Assembly: GCA_016714495.1 (NCBI GenBank)
Contig: JADKDU010000010.1
Location: 1-64,000, forward strand
From: Hyphomonadaceae bacterium
Lineage (GTDB): Bacteria; Pseudomonadota; Alphaproteobacteria; Caulobacterales; Hyphomonadaceae
Reading direction: 5' to 3'
DNA: 64,000 nt
In this document: positions 54,124 to 61,617 of the stretch, piece by piece
Position numbering within the stretch: the stretch's first letter is position 1
How the letters are laid out: the number at the start of each line of letters is the position of its first letter
Position numbers and translations under genes: made by a program
The notes under the pieces: model-generated
The model's database searches: none
Told to the model about the DNA's origin: nothing
The model's input: only the letters and a program-made list of their open reading frames with translations

Positions 54124-55440
54124 ATGACTCGCATGAATGCAGGTATCTGCCGCAAGCTGCTCGTTGCAACCGCCCTCGCTACCAGTCTGTTCGCGTCAGG
54201 TTGCGCTGTGATGGAGAGCGTGACGGGAGCGACGTCTCCGCATTCGCAGATCGCGCGGGATCTCGGGATGCCGACTGCGAACCCCGAGACTGTCGGATTC
54301 TCGACTGCCGGGCTCGACGCCCTAACCGCTGAATTCCGCGCGTTGGTCGATCAGCAAAAACTCGCCGGCGTGACCACGCTGGTCGCGCGCCATGGCAAGG
54401 TCGTGCACTTCGACACTTACGGCAAACAGGACGCTTCCAAAGAAGCTCCGCTGCGTCCCGACAGCATTTTCCGCATCGCGTCGATGACCAAGCCGATCGC
54501 TGGCCTTGCGATGATGCAGCTTTGGGAACAAGGCAAGTGGAAGCTCAGCGATCCGGTGTCGAAATTCATTCCGGAGTTCGCAAATCTTCAGGTCAAGAAG
54601 CCCGGCGGGGGAACAGAGCCCCAGCGTTCGCCGATGACCATGGCGCAGCTGATGAGCCACTCGGCCGGCTTCGGCGTCAGCGCGGTTTATGAAGAGAGCA
54701 ATCTCGCCGCAACCGATCTGCAAGGCATGATCGACAAGCTGAAGACGCTGCCGCTGGAAACGCAGCCCGGCACCAACTGGGACTATGGTCCGAGCGTCAA
54801 CATCCAGGGCTACATCATCGAGAAACTTTCGGGGCAGTCGCTCGACGTCTATTTCGACGAGCACATCTTCAGGCCACTGGCCATGGTCGACACAGGCTTC
54901 TGGACGCCACAGGAGAAAGCCAGCCGCGTCGTCGCCATCCACACTTACGATAACGCCGGGAAGATCAAGGGACCTGACGAAAACCGGATCACTAGGACCA
55001 AGCCCGCCTTCCTCGGAGCATCCGGCGGTTTGTCGTCCACGGCAGAAGATTACTGGCGTTTTGCCCAAGCGATGCTCAATGGCGGCCAGCTCGACGGCAA
55101 GCGCGTGCTCAGGGAAGAGACCGTCAAGCTGATGCGAACGAACGTCCTGCCGTCCACAGCAAAGGTCGACCTCTACGGCCCGAGCCAGGAAGGCATCGGC
55201 TTCGGCATGGACTTCGCCATCGTGATGGATCCACAGCGCGCCGGCACGCCGCAGGGCCTCAACACCTTCTACTGGGGCGGCGCTTTCGGAACGTGGTTCT
55301 GGATCGATCCGACCAATGATCTGGTCTTCGTCGGCATGATCCAGAACCTGAACGGCTCGGCGCCCACGGGCGGCACACCACGCACGCGCGTTATCTCGCC
55401 TCGCCTGACCTACGCTGCGTTGGAGCATCCCGAGACATGA
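54124..55440 (+). CDS. Class C beta-lactamase-like serine hydrolase, lipoprotein
   Basis: 438 residues, ATG 54124 eight bases after GGGGAG. Lipobox with Cys27 (TSLFASGC). Serine nucleophile in SMTK (Ser120, Lys123); second motif Tyr221 in WDYGPS. The third motif, usually HTG or KTG, reads WGGAFG, as in EstB-type esterases. It is therefore more likely an esterase or peptidase than an antibiotic-hydrolysing enzyme. It sits in the periplasm, membrane-anchored, with ATGA overlap to the following small membrane gene. Confidence 0.9.
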   Translation: MTRMNAGICRKLLVATALATSLFASGCAVMESVTGATSPHSQIARDLGMPTANPETVGFSTAGLDALTAEFRALVDQQKLAGVTTLVARHGKVVHFDTYGKQDASKEAPLRPDSIFRIASMTKPIAGLAMMQLWEQGKWKLSDPVSKFIPEFANLQVKKPGGGTEPQRSPMTMAQLMSHSAGFGVSAVYEESNLAATDLQGMIDKLKTLPLETQPGTNWDYGPSVNIQGYIIEKLSGQSLDVYFDEHIFRPLAMVDTGFWTPQEKASRVVAIHTYDNAGKIKGPDENRITRTKPAFLGASGGLSSTAEDYWRFAQAMLNGGQLDGKRVLREETVKLMRTNVLPSTAKVDLYGPSQEGIGFGMDFAIVMDPQRAGTPQGLNTFYWGGAFGTWFWIDPTNDLVFVGMIQNLNGSAPTGGTPRTRVISPRLTYAALEHPET

Positions 55441-55712
55441 GCGAGCCTACCCTCGATCAGGACCCCGAACTCGCAAATCGCCTTGCATGGATCACGAAAG
55501 TGCGCGGCCTGCATCGCAACAAGCGCGTGATTGGCTTTGCGGGGATCATTGCAGGCGCAGGCATGCTGCTGTGGTGGAAAATGACTCCCGTGGCGCCCGA
55601 CTGGGCGATGTGGGCCGGCGGCGGCATTCTCGCCTTGAGCTGGCTCGTTTTTGTCTTCGTGATCTACGACCGCTGGCGTTACGTGAAAAACAACCCGTAC
55701 AAGCCGGGTTGA
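55437..55712 (+). CDS. Small membrane protein, two TM helices
   Basis: 91 residues. ATG 55437 overlaps the preceding stop (ATGA), so it is translationally coupled to the serine hydrolase. After a charged N-terminus (to about residue 30), helices run at about 31-48 (VIGFAGIIAGAGMLLWW) and 57-76 (MWAGGGILALSWLVFVFVIY). A short basic tail ends the protein. Family not recognised; possibly a partner of the hydrolase. Followed by a terminator. Confidence 0.8.
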   Translation: MSEPTLDQDPELANRLAWITKVRGLHRNKRVIGFAGIIAGAGMLLWWKMTPVAPDWAMWAGGGILALSWLVFVFVIYDRWRYVKNNPYKPG

Positions 55713-55726
55713 TCCCCACAATGCGA

Positions 55727-55754
55727 AAACGGCCGCTTCGGAAAGCGGCCGTTT
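55727..55754. terminator. Rho-independent terminator
   Basis: AAACGGCCGCTT (55727-55738), loop CGGA, AAGCGGCCGTTT (55743-55754): perfect 12-bp palindrome with A/T ends on both sides, able to terminate the plus-strand operon and the convergent small gene at 55785. Confidence 0.85.
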
Positions 55755-55784
55755 CACCAACAGCCCAAGACGTGGACTGGCCTA

Positions 55785-56042
55785 TTAGAGTGCGCGGCGG
55801 CCGCGGAACATTCCGACAAGAGCCAGAAGCACGACGGCGCCTACGGTCGAGACCAGAAGGCTGCCCCAGAACCCAGCGAAACCGATGTTGAGCGCACTCG
55901 CGATAAACGCGCCGAGGAATGCGCCGACGACGCCGACAATAAGATTGGTGACTAGGCCGTGTTGGCGACCCATAACTTGCTCAGCGATCCAGCCGGCGAG
56001 AATGCCGATGATCACCGCGCCAATAATCGAGACTTCATTCAT
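55785..56042 (-). CDS. GlsB/YeaQ/YmgE-family small membrane protein
   Basis: 85 residues from ATG 56042 (MNEVSIIGAVIIGILAGWIAE); the upstream extension lacks family similarity. Three hydrophobic spans with conserved GWIAEQVMG, LIVGVVGAFLGAF and GSLLVSTVGAVVLL blocks. The family is called transglycosylase-associated, but its function is unknown; it is often stress-induced. Convergent to a terminator. Confidence 0.92.
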   Translation of the reverse strand: MNEVSIIGAVIIGILAGWIAEQVMGRQHGLVTNLIVGVVGAFLGAFIASALNIGFAGFWGSLLVSTVGAVVLLALVGMFRGRRAL

Positions 56043-56104
56043 GACGCTACTCCGTTGCTGGTGTTGCAACGTGAGGCGGACCGATGGGTTCCGGATTTAC
56101 TGCC

Positions 56105-56227
56105 TTAACGGCGGCGGGCCTTGACCTTGATCCAGGCCAGCACCTGCTCGCGGCGGCGAAGGGCGTAGTAGAACATACCGCCATTGGCGCCTGCGATTGC
56201 CAACACCAAGAGTTCGTAGGCGCTCAT
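56105..56227 (-). CDS. 40-residue single-span membrane peptide
   Basis: ATG 56227 follows CAGGGAAGATGGG, a good ribosome binding site. It encodes one TM helix (AYELLVLAIAGANGGMFYYAL) and a basic tail (RRREQVLAWIKVKARRR). Topology N-out/C-in is expected from the positive tail. It lies between the GlsB gene and a divergent SDR gene, so it may be co-transcribed with the GlsB-type gene. Unrecognised. Confidence 0.55.
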   Translation of the reverse strand: MSAYELLVLAIAGANGGMFYYALRRREQVLAWIKVKARRR

Positions 56228-56426
56228 CCCATCTTCCCTGCAATTTCCCACGCCCAAGCGGAAGCTCTCATAAGCCGGAGTCATGAGGCAACCTTCCCCT
56301 GCAGCATCGGCCCGCGTCATGCCGCCGCTGCGCCCGTTTCCCTCCAGCAAAACCCACGTTAAGAACGACACCATCAGCGTCAGAAAACTCGGGGCCAGAC
56401 GCGGCCACAAGGAAGGAAGCGCCACC

Positions 56427-57209
56427 ATGGGCAACGCACCCGCAAGCCTGTTCGACCTCTCCGGCAAAAGCGCCTTGATCACCGGCTCGACCAAGGGCAT
56501 CGGCAAGGCCATTGCGGAGCAGTTCGCGGCCCATGGAGCCCGCGTCGCCATTTCGTCCCGTAAGCCAGGCCCGTGTGAAGAGGTCGCCGGCGAGCTGAAC
56601 AGGAAGCATGGGGATGGCGCGGCGATCGCCTGCCCGGCCAACATTTCCTCCAAGGAAGACCTGCAGCGCCTCGTGAACGAAACGAATGCCGCCTTCGGCA
56701 AGATCGACATTGTCGTCTGCAACGCCGCATCGAACCCGTATTACGGTCCGATGGCCGGCATAAATGACGACCAGTTCTCGAAAATTCTCTCGAATAACAT
56801 CATCTCAAACAACTGGCTGATCCAGATGGTTGCCCCGCAGATGCAGGAGCGGAAGGATGGCGCGGTGATCATCGTGTCTTCGATCGGCGGCCTGCGCGCC
56901 TCGACCGTGATTGGCGCCTACTGCATTTCCAAGGCTGCCGATGTGCAGCTCGCCCGGAACCTCGCGGCCGAACTCGGCCCCAGCAACATCCGGGTCAACT
57001 GCATCTCGCCTGGCCTCGTGAAGACGGACTTCGCTAAGGCGCTGTGGTCTGACGACAATACCCGCGAGCAGCGAGAGGAAGAAACCCCGCTGCGTCGCCT
57101 TGGCGAACCCAACGACATCGCCGGCGCCGCCGTGTTCCTCGCCTCCAAGGCCGGTTCATGGACGACGGGTCAAAACATCGTGGTCGATGGAGGCGTCACG
57201 GCCGTATAA
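56427..57209 (+). CDS. Short-chain dehydrogenase/reductase
   Basis: 260 residues from ATG 56427 after AAGGAAGGA. Rossmann fold: TGSTKGIG (residues 19-26), NAAS, catalytic Ser in IVSSIGG and YxxxK in GAYCISKAADVQLARN. The C-terminus GQNIVVDGGVTAV is typical of classical SDRs. NAD(P)-dependent; substrate not inferable. Resembles DHRS4-like reductases in the NAASNPYYGP block. Followed by msrB after 62 bases. Confidence 0.93.
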   Translation: MGNAPASLFDLSGKSALITGSTKGIGKAIAEQFAAHGARVAISSRKPGPCEEVAGELNRKHGDGAAIACPANISSKEDLQRLVNETNAAFGKIDIVVCNAASNPYYGPMAGINDDQFSKILSNNIISNNWLIQMVAPQMQERKDGAVIIVSSIGGLRASTVIGAYCISKAADVQLARNLAAELGPSNIRVNCISPGLVKTDFAKALWSDDNTREQREEETPLRRLGEPNDIAGAAVFLASKAGSWTTGQNIVVDGGVTAV

Positions 57210-57271
57210 CCTAGGTTGGCAAACATTGACGCCAGCAACCATATCCCGGTCAGCCGCTCAGGAGGTTCATC

Positions 57272-57673
57272 ATGGCCCCGCATCGCTTTCCCGTCGTCCG
57301 CACCGAACAGGAATGGCGTGAGCGCCTGACGCCGGAGCAATACATCGTCATGCGACGTCACGGCACCGAGGAGCCCAATTCCTGCGCCCTTCTACATGAG
57401 AAGCGCGCGGGAACGTTCGCCTGCGCGGGCTGTGACGCTGCCCTGTTCGAATCCAAGCTGAAATTCGAAAGCGGCACGGGCTGGCCCAGCTTTACCGTGC
57501 CCGTCAAAGGCTCCGTAGAAGAAGAGGTCGATCGCAGCCATGGCATGATGCGCACCGAGGTTCATTGCGCCACTTGCGGCAGTCATCTCGGACACGTCTT
57601 CCCCGATGGCCCACCTCCGACCGGGTTGCGCTATTGTATCAACGGCGTGGCGCTGAACTTCACGCCGGCCTGA
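57272..57673 (+). CDS. msrB: Peptide-methionine (R)-S-oxide reductase
   Basis: 133 residues from ATG 57272 after AGGAGG. Zinc cysteines Cys51/54 and Cys99/102 (FACAGCD, HCATCGSHLGHVFPDGP). Catalytic Cys122 in RYCINGVALNF. GTGWPSF and the GMMRTEVHC block are diagnostic. No signal peptide, so cytoplasmic. Repairs oxidised methionine. Confidence 0.96.
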   Translation: MAPHRFPVVRTEQEWRERLTPEQYIVMRRHGTEEPNSCALLHEKRAGTFACAGCDAALFESKLKFESGTGWPSFTVPVKGSVEEEVDRSHGMMRTEVHCATCGSHLGHVFPDGPPPTGLRYCINGVALNFTPA

Positions 57674-57917
57674 CGCACGCGATCGCCTTTCCGAATACAT
57701 AATAATCCGCCGCCTGTGCCAGCCCGCTTGGGGGTATTGGCGGCAAGACTGTTAACCGCTTGCAGACGCCGGCTTTGGCATTCGCAGTCATACTCGATTG
57801 AACAGCGAGATCGGCGCTGAAGGGCCTTGCTTGGAGGGCCTTATCCCCTTCTGCGCGAAATGCGCACTGCTTTTACCCTATCGCCACCGGGCCGGCTGGC
57901 GCCGTTCCTGCTGCAGC

Positions 57918-58972
57918 ATGCCCATGAAGCTCATTCATCGCCTGATCGGCTCCCTGATCGCTGCCGCAGCCCTCGCTGGCGCGGCTCATGCCCAGAACGT
58001 CCGGATACTCGGCAGGTCAGACCCTGTGCCAACCGGGGATTCGCCATTCAGTGGCCCAGCAGCGGCTTTGAAGCCACTTTTGACGGCCCTACCCTCAAGG
58101 CGACGATCTTCGACTGGGGCTCCAACTGGTTAAACGTCGAGATTGACGGGAAGACATCCCCATTGGCGCTGGAAGAAGGCAGCAGGACCTATACTCTCTT
58201 TGACGGCGCGCCCGGCAGGCACACCATCCGGGTCACACGTCGCACCGCCTCCAATGTCGGCATCACCCGCTTTGAAAATGTCGAGGCCGCCGGCTTGCAT
58301 CCGACCTCGGCGCCGGATCATCGCATCATGGTCATCGGAGACTCGTTCGCTTCTGGTTTTGGCGTGGAGGGCGTCAACGAGAAGTGCGCCTACAGCCATC
58401 AGACCCAGAACGCGGATCTCGCTTTTCCAGCGTTGCTCGGCCGGACGTTCGGCGCCGATATCCACGTTATAGCCACCGATGGTCGCGGCCTGATCCGTAA
58501 TTGGACCGGCGAAGATCCGACGATGAGCACGCTGGCGTGGCAGACGCTGCCGGACGGCGCGACCAGCTGGACGCCACAAAGCTATAAGGCGCAGGTCATT
58601 GTGGTGAATCTCGGAACCAATGACTTCACCGCCAGCGACCCCGGCGAGTCTTTCGATGCGGCCTATGTGTTCATGCTGCGCCGCCTGCGGGCCACCTATC
58701 CTGACGCCCTGATTGTCGGTTCGATTGGCGGGTCGCTCTGGGGCAAACGCTTTGCTGCTGCGAGAACATCCATCTCTGACGCTATCGACCTCGTCCGCAA
58801 GGAAGGCGATGCAAATGTTCGCTTCGTCGAGTTCAAGCTGAGGTCTGGCCCGGGTCGCTATGGCTGCGACTATCATCCCGGCCAACGCGCGCAGATTGAA
58901 ATGGCCGCTGCGCTTGAACAGGAGATCTCGAACTCGCTCGGCTGGACCACTACCAATCGCGCGGCGGACTAG
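57918..58972 (+). pseudogene. CE2-type carbohydrate esterase with a one-base frameshift
   Basis: ATG 57918 (or 57924, MKLIHRLIGSLIAAAALAG, signal peptide ending AHA-Q) reads NVRILGRSDPVPTG, then fails at GGGG (58035-58038). One extra G would give TGGFAIQWPSSGFEATF, which continues in the next frame to 58972. The joined protein has the CE2 layout: an N-terminal beta-sandwich (RILGRS, FAIQWPSSGFE) and an SGNH domain with IGDSFASGFGVEG, LGTNDF and a CDYHPGQ end. It is parallel to the intact paralogue just downstream. The frameshift is in a homopolymer, so a sequencing error is possible. Confidence 0.85.
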
Positions 58973-58977
58973 CGTCC

Positions 58978-60036
58978 GTGGCGGAGCGATACGTTTTCCG
59001 GCCCCTCGCCGGCAGGATGCTGATTGGCTTCGTCATTAGCGTATGGCTTGGCGGCTCCGCTTTCGCCGATCCCGACGAAGTTCGCATCCTGGGGCGATCC
59101 GCGCCGATTGAGGGCGGAGGCTTCGCACTGCAATGGGCCGCCAGCGGGTTCGAAGCCCACGTTGTTGGCAAGTCGCTTACCGCGACCGTCTTCGATGAGA
59201 GTGGCGAGAACTGGCTCAATGTGGAGGTCGACGGACAGCGCTCCGCTCTCCAGCTCAAACGCGGGGCGGCCGATTATGTCCTGTTTTCCGGCAAACCCGG
59301 TTCTCACATTGTGCGGGTGACACGCCGTACGAATTCGCAGGGCGGTGTGATGCGGCTCCTCGCTATTCGGTCCGATGGCGCTATCGCGCCAACCGCAACG
59401 CCCAAACGCCACATGCTGGTGATCGGCGACTCCATCACGTCCGGCTACGGCGTCGAAGGCGCGGATCAGCATTGCAGGTACACCAAGGCGACCCAGAATG
59501 CGGATCGAGCCTATCCGGCTCTCGCAGCCCGGAGCTTCGCCGCCGACCTGGAACTGGTTGCGATGGATGGATGGGGCCTGACCCCCAACTCCCAAGGCTC
59601 TTCGTCTACAATGAAACAGATGGCCTGGCAGACACTGCCGTCAGACCCGACGCCATGGCCACATAGCAAGAGCTCGCCGCAGGTCATCGTCGTTGCGCTT
59701 GGGACCAATGATTTCGCCAATGGAGACGTCGGGATAGCTTTCGCTGCCGACTACGTTGCTTTTATCCGGAAACTGCGCGGAGCGTACAAGAAGGCTCATA
59801 TCTTCGGCGTGTTCGGCGGCATGCTTGATGGTGAACGCTACCTCGCCGGGCGCGCCGCGGTATCGGCGGCCATCGGCAAGCTGCGGCAGGCTGGCGACGA
59901 TCGGATTCACTTTATTGAATTCACACCTCCTGACGCACCGCGCCGCTGGGGATGCGACTGGCATCCGGGATTGGACGCCCAGCAATATATGGCTCGGACA
60001 TTGCAAACCCAGATCAGCAAATACGTGGCATGGTAA
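58978..60036 (+). CDS. CE2-type carbohydrate esterase
   Basis: 352 residues from GTG 58978, five bases after the preceding stop. A signal peptide (IGFVISVWLGGSAFAD) exports it. The N-terminal jelly-roll domain has EVRILGRSAPI and FALQWAASGFEA; the SGNH domain has Ser152 in IGDSITSGYGVEG, ALGTNDF and the Asp/His end CDWHPGLDAQ. CE2 enzymes remove acetyl groups from sugars such as xylose, mannose or glucose residues. Paralogue of the preceding gene and followed by an acyltransferase. Confidence 0.88.
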   Translation: MAERYVFRPLAGRMLIGFVISVWLGGSAFADPDEVRILGRSAPIEGGGFALQWAASGFEAHVVGKSLTATVFDESGENWLNVEVDGQRSALQLKRGAADYVLFSGKPGSHIVRVTRRTNSQGGVMRLLAIRSDGAIAPTATPKRHMLVIGDSITSGYGVEGADQHCRYTKATQNADRAYPALAARSFAADLELVAMDGWGLTPNSQGSSSTMKQMAWQTLPSDPTPWPHSKSSPQVIVVALGTNDFANGDVGIAFAADYVAFIRKLRGAYKKAHIFGVFGGMLDGERYLAGRAAVSAAIGKLRQAGDDRIHFIEFTPPDAPRRWGCDWHPGLDAQQYMARTLQTQISKYVAW

Positions 60037-60064
60037 ATCTTCGCGTCGTTATCCGTGCCGCGCG

Positions 60065-61138
60065 ATGCGATTTTCGGCGGAAATGATGGGCGGCCAGCTT
60101 CATTCGATCCAGATTTTGCGGGCGGCCGCGGCCATGGCCGTCGTGCTGTTCCATCTCGGTGATTCGCTGGCCCGGAACTTCGGGCTCTTTCCGTCCAACC
60201 CGTTTCCCGCGGGATCCGATGGCGTCGACGTCTTCTTCGTCATATCCGGATTCATCATGTGCTACACGACGGCGGGCGTAGACCAACGCTCTCCGGCAGA
60301 TTTTGCGATGAAGCGCGCCGCGCGCATCATCCCGATCTATTACCTGATGACGCTTGTGCTGTTCGCCGTCGGGCTTGTGATGCCTTCCCTGCTGGCTTCC
60401 GGTTCAGCCACGTTCGAACAACTCGCAAAATCGCTGCTGTTTATCCCTTACGAACGCGCCAACGGAGCTGTCGCGCCGGTCCTGTTCCTCGGCTGGACGC
60501 TTAACTACGAGATGTTCTTCTATGCGATCTTCACCATCGCACTGATTGTGGCGCCTCGTTTTCGCATCCAGTTCGTTCTCGCGGCGATGGGGGCGCTGAC
60601 GGCTGTCGGCTGGGCAGCCGGCAGCGGAGGCGATCTTCTGGTGCGGTTCTACACCTCCGGTCTGCTTCTAGAGTTCGTGTGGGGGTGCCTGATTTTCGTA
60701 GTTTTCAACCGCTATCCGAGCCTGATCGGGCATCTGAAACCGCTTTGGGTGATCGGCCTCGCGGCGCTGCTCGCCCAGAATTTCTTTGACGTGCCTTTGC
60801 CGCGAGAGATCGAAAAAGGCGTGCCTGCCGCCCTGATCGTTCTGTCGTTCCTCGGGCTACGCTTTCAAGATGGGCCTGCGCGGCGCGCCGGCGCGCGTCT
60901 CGGCGACGCCTCTTACTCCCTCTATCTGGGCCATCCTTACGTCATCGAGTTGGTGGGAAAGATCGCAATCGCCGTCCTGGGGGCAAGTATCGCAACTGGG
61001 ATACTGACGGGTATCATTTCGCTGGCGGGATCAATCGGCCTAGCCCTTCTGTCCTTCTATCTCGTCGAACGCCCGTCTAACGCATGGCTCCGGAAACGGG
61101 GCTTTGCTCGGCCCCAAAAGACCGTCAGCAACCCTTGA
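60065..61138 (+). CDS. Acyltransferase-3 family membrane protein (OafA/YrhL-like)
   Basis: About 357 residues; ATG 60065, with alternatives at 60083 and 60086 (the last has GGCGG upstream). About ten TM helices. AT3 signatures: IQILRAAAAMAVVLFHLGDS with the catalytic-type His, GSDGVDVFFVISGFIM, and RAARIIPIYYL. The C-terminus is the typical short-cytoplasmic one (YLVERPSNAWLRKRG). These enzymes O-acetylate lipopolysaccharide, capsule or other glycans using acetyl-CoA. It follows two deacetylase-type esterases, a coherent set for glycan acetyl turnover. The stop codon lies within the groES promoter. Confidence 0.9.
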   Translation: MRFSAEMMGGQLHSIQILRAAAAMAVVLFHLGDSLARNFGLFPSNPFPAGSDGVDVFFVISGFIMCYTTAGVDQRSPADFAMKRAARIIPIYYLMTLVLFAVGLVMPSLLASGSATFEQLAKSLLFIPYERANGAVAPVLFLGWTLNYEMFFYAIFTIALIVAPRFRIQFVLAAMGALTAVGWAAGSGGDLLVRFYTSGLLLEFVWGCLIFVVFNRYPSLIGHLKPLWVIGLAALLAQNFFDVPLPREIEKGVPAALIVLSFLGLRFQDGPARRAGARLGDASYSLYLGHPYVIELVGKIAIAVLGASIATGILTGIISLAGSIGLALLSFYLVERPSNAWLRKRGFARPQKTVSNP

Positions 61139-61164
61139 CGCGGTCTGGGCGCCGGCCCTATCTC
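61134..61164 (+). promoter_or_regulatory. groESL promoter
   Basis: TTGACG (61135-61140), 17 bases, CTATCT (61158-61163) forms a sigma70-type promoter. CCTTGACG with CCCTAT 15 bases on also fits the heat-shock sigma32 pattern. The start point would be near 61170, just before the CIRCE operator. The -35 overlaps the stop of the upstream acyltransferase. Confidence 0.6.
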
Positions 61165-61174
61165 ACCGGCACTG

Positions 61175-61201
61175 CTGGCACTCGTGCATCGAGACTGCTA
61201 G
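61175..61201 (+). promoter_or_regulatory. CIRCE operator (HrcA-binding)
   Basis: CTGGCACTC - 9 bases - GACTGCTAG. Consensus is TTAGCACTC-N9-GAGTGCTAA; each arm keeps most positions and the N9 spacing is exact. Location between promoter and groES is typical. Expected to bind the repressor HrcA. The right arm is the weaker match. Confidence 0.75.
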
Positions 61202-61257
61202 CAGCCCGTTTTGAGGCCCGCCAAGGGGCTGGCCGATCAGAAAAATAGAGGCAAATC

Positions 61258-61566
61258 ATGAGCTTTCGTCCGCTCCATGACCGCGTGCTGGTTCGCCGCG
61301 TCAAGGAAGAAGAGAAATCCAAGGGCGGGATCATCATCCCCGACACCGTCAAAGAGAAGCCGCAGGAGGGCAAAATCGTCGCTGTAGGCTCCGGCGCCCG
61401 TGGCGAAGATGGCAAAGTCACCCCGCTCGACGTGAAGGCCGGCGACCGCATCCTGTTCGGCAAATGGTCGGGCACGGAAGTCACCATCGACGGCGAGGAG
61501 CTCATCATCATGAAAGAGAGCGACATCCTCGGCATCGTCGACAAACCGGCCCCGGCGAAGAAGTAG
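61258..61566 (+). CDS. groES: Co-chaperonin GroES
   Basis: 102 residues from ATG 61258. Opens FRPLHDRVLVRRVKEEEKSKGGIIIPDT; the mobile loop (EEEKSKGGIIIPD) and the C-terminal ESDILGIVD are typical. Caps the GroEL cavity as a heptamer. Followed by groEL after 51 bases in one heat-regulated transcript. Confidence 0.98.
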   Translation: MSFRPLHDRVLVRRVKEEEKSKGGIIIPDTVKEKPQEGKIVAVGSGARGEDGKVTPLDVKAGDRILFGKWSGTEVTIDGEELIIMKESDILGIVDKPAPAKK

Positions 61567-61617
61567 GCCTGACGGCCCTTCGCCCTTCCCCATCATTCAG
61601 CCAAGAGATCCAATCCA

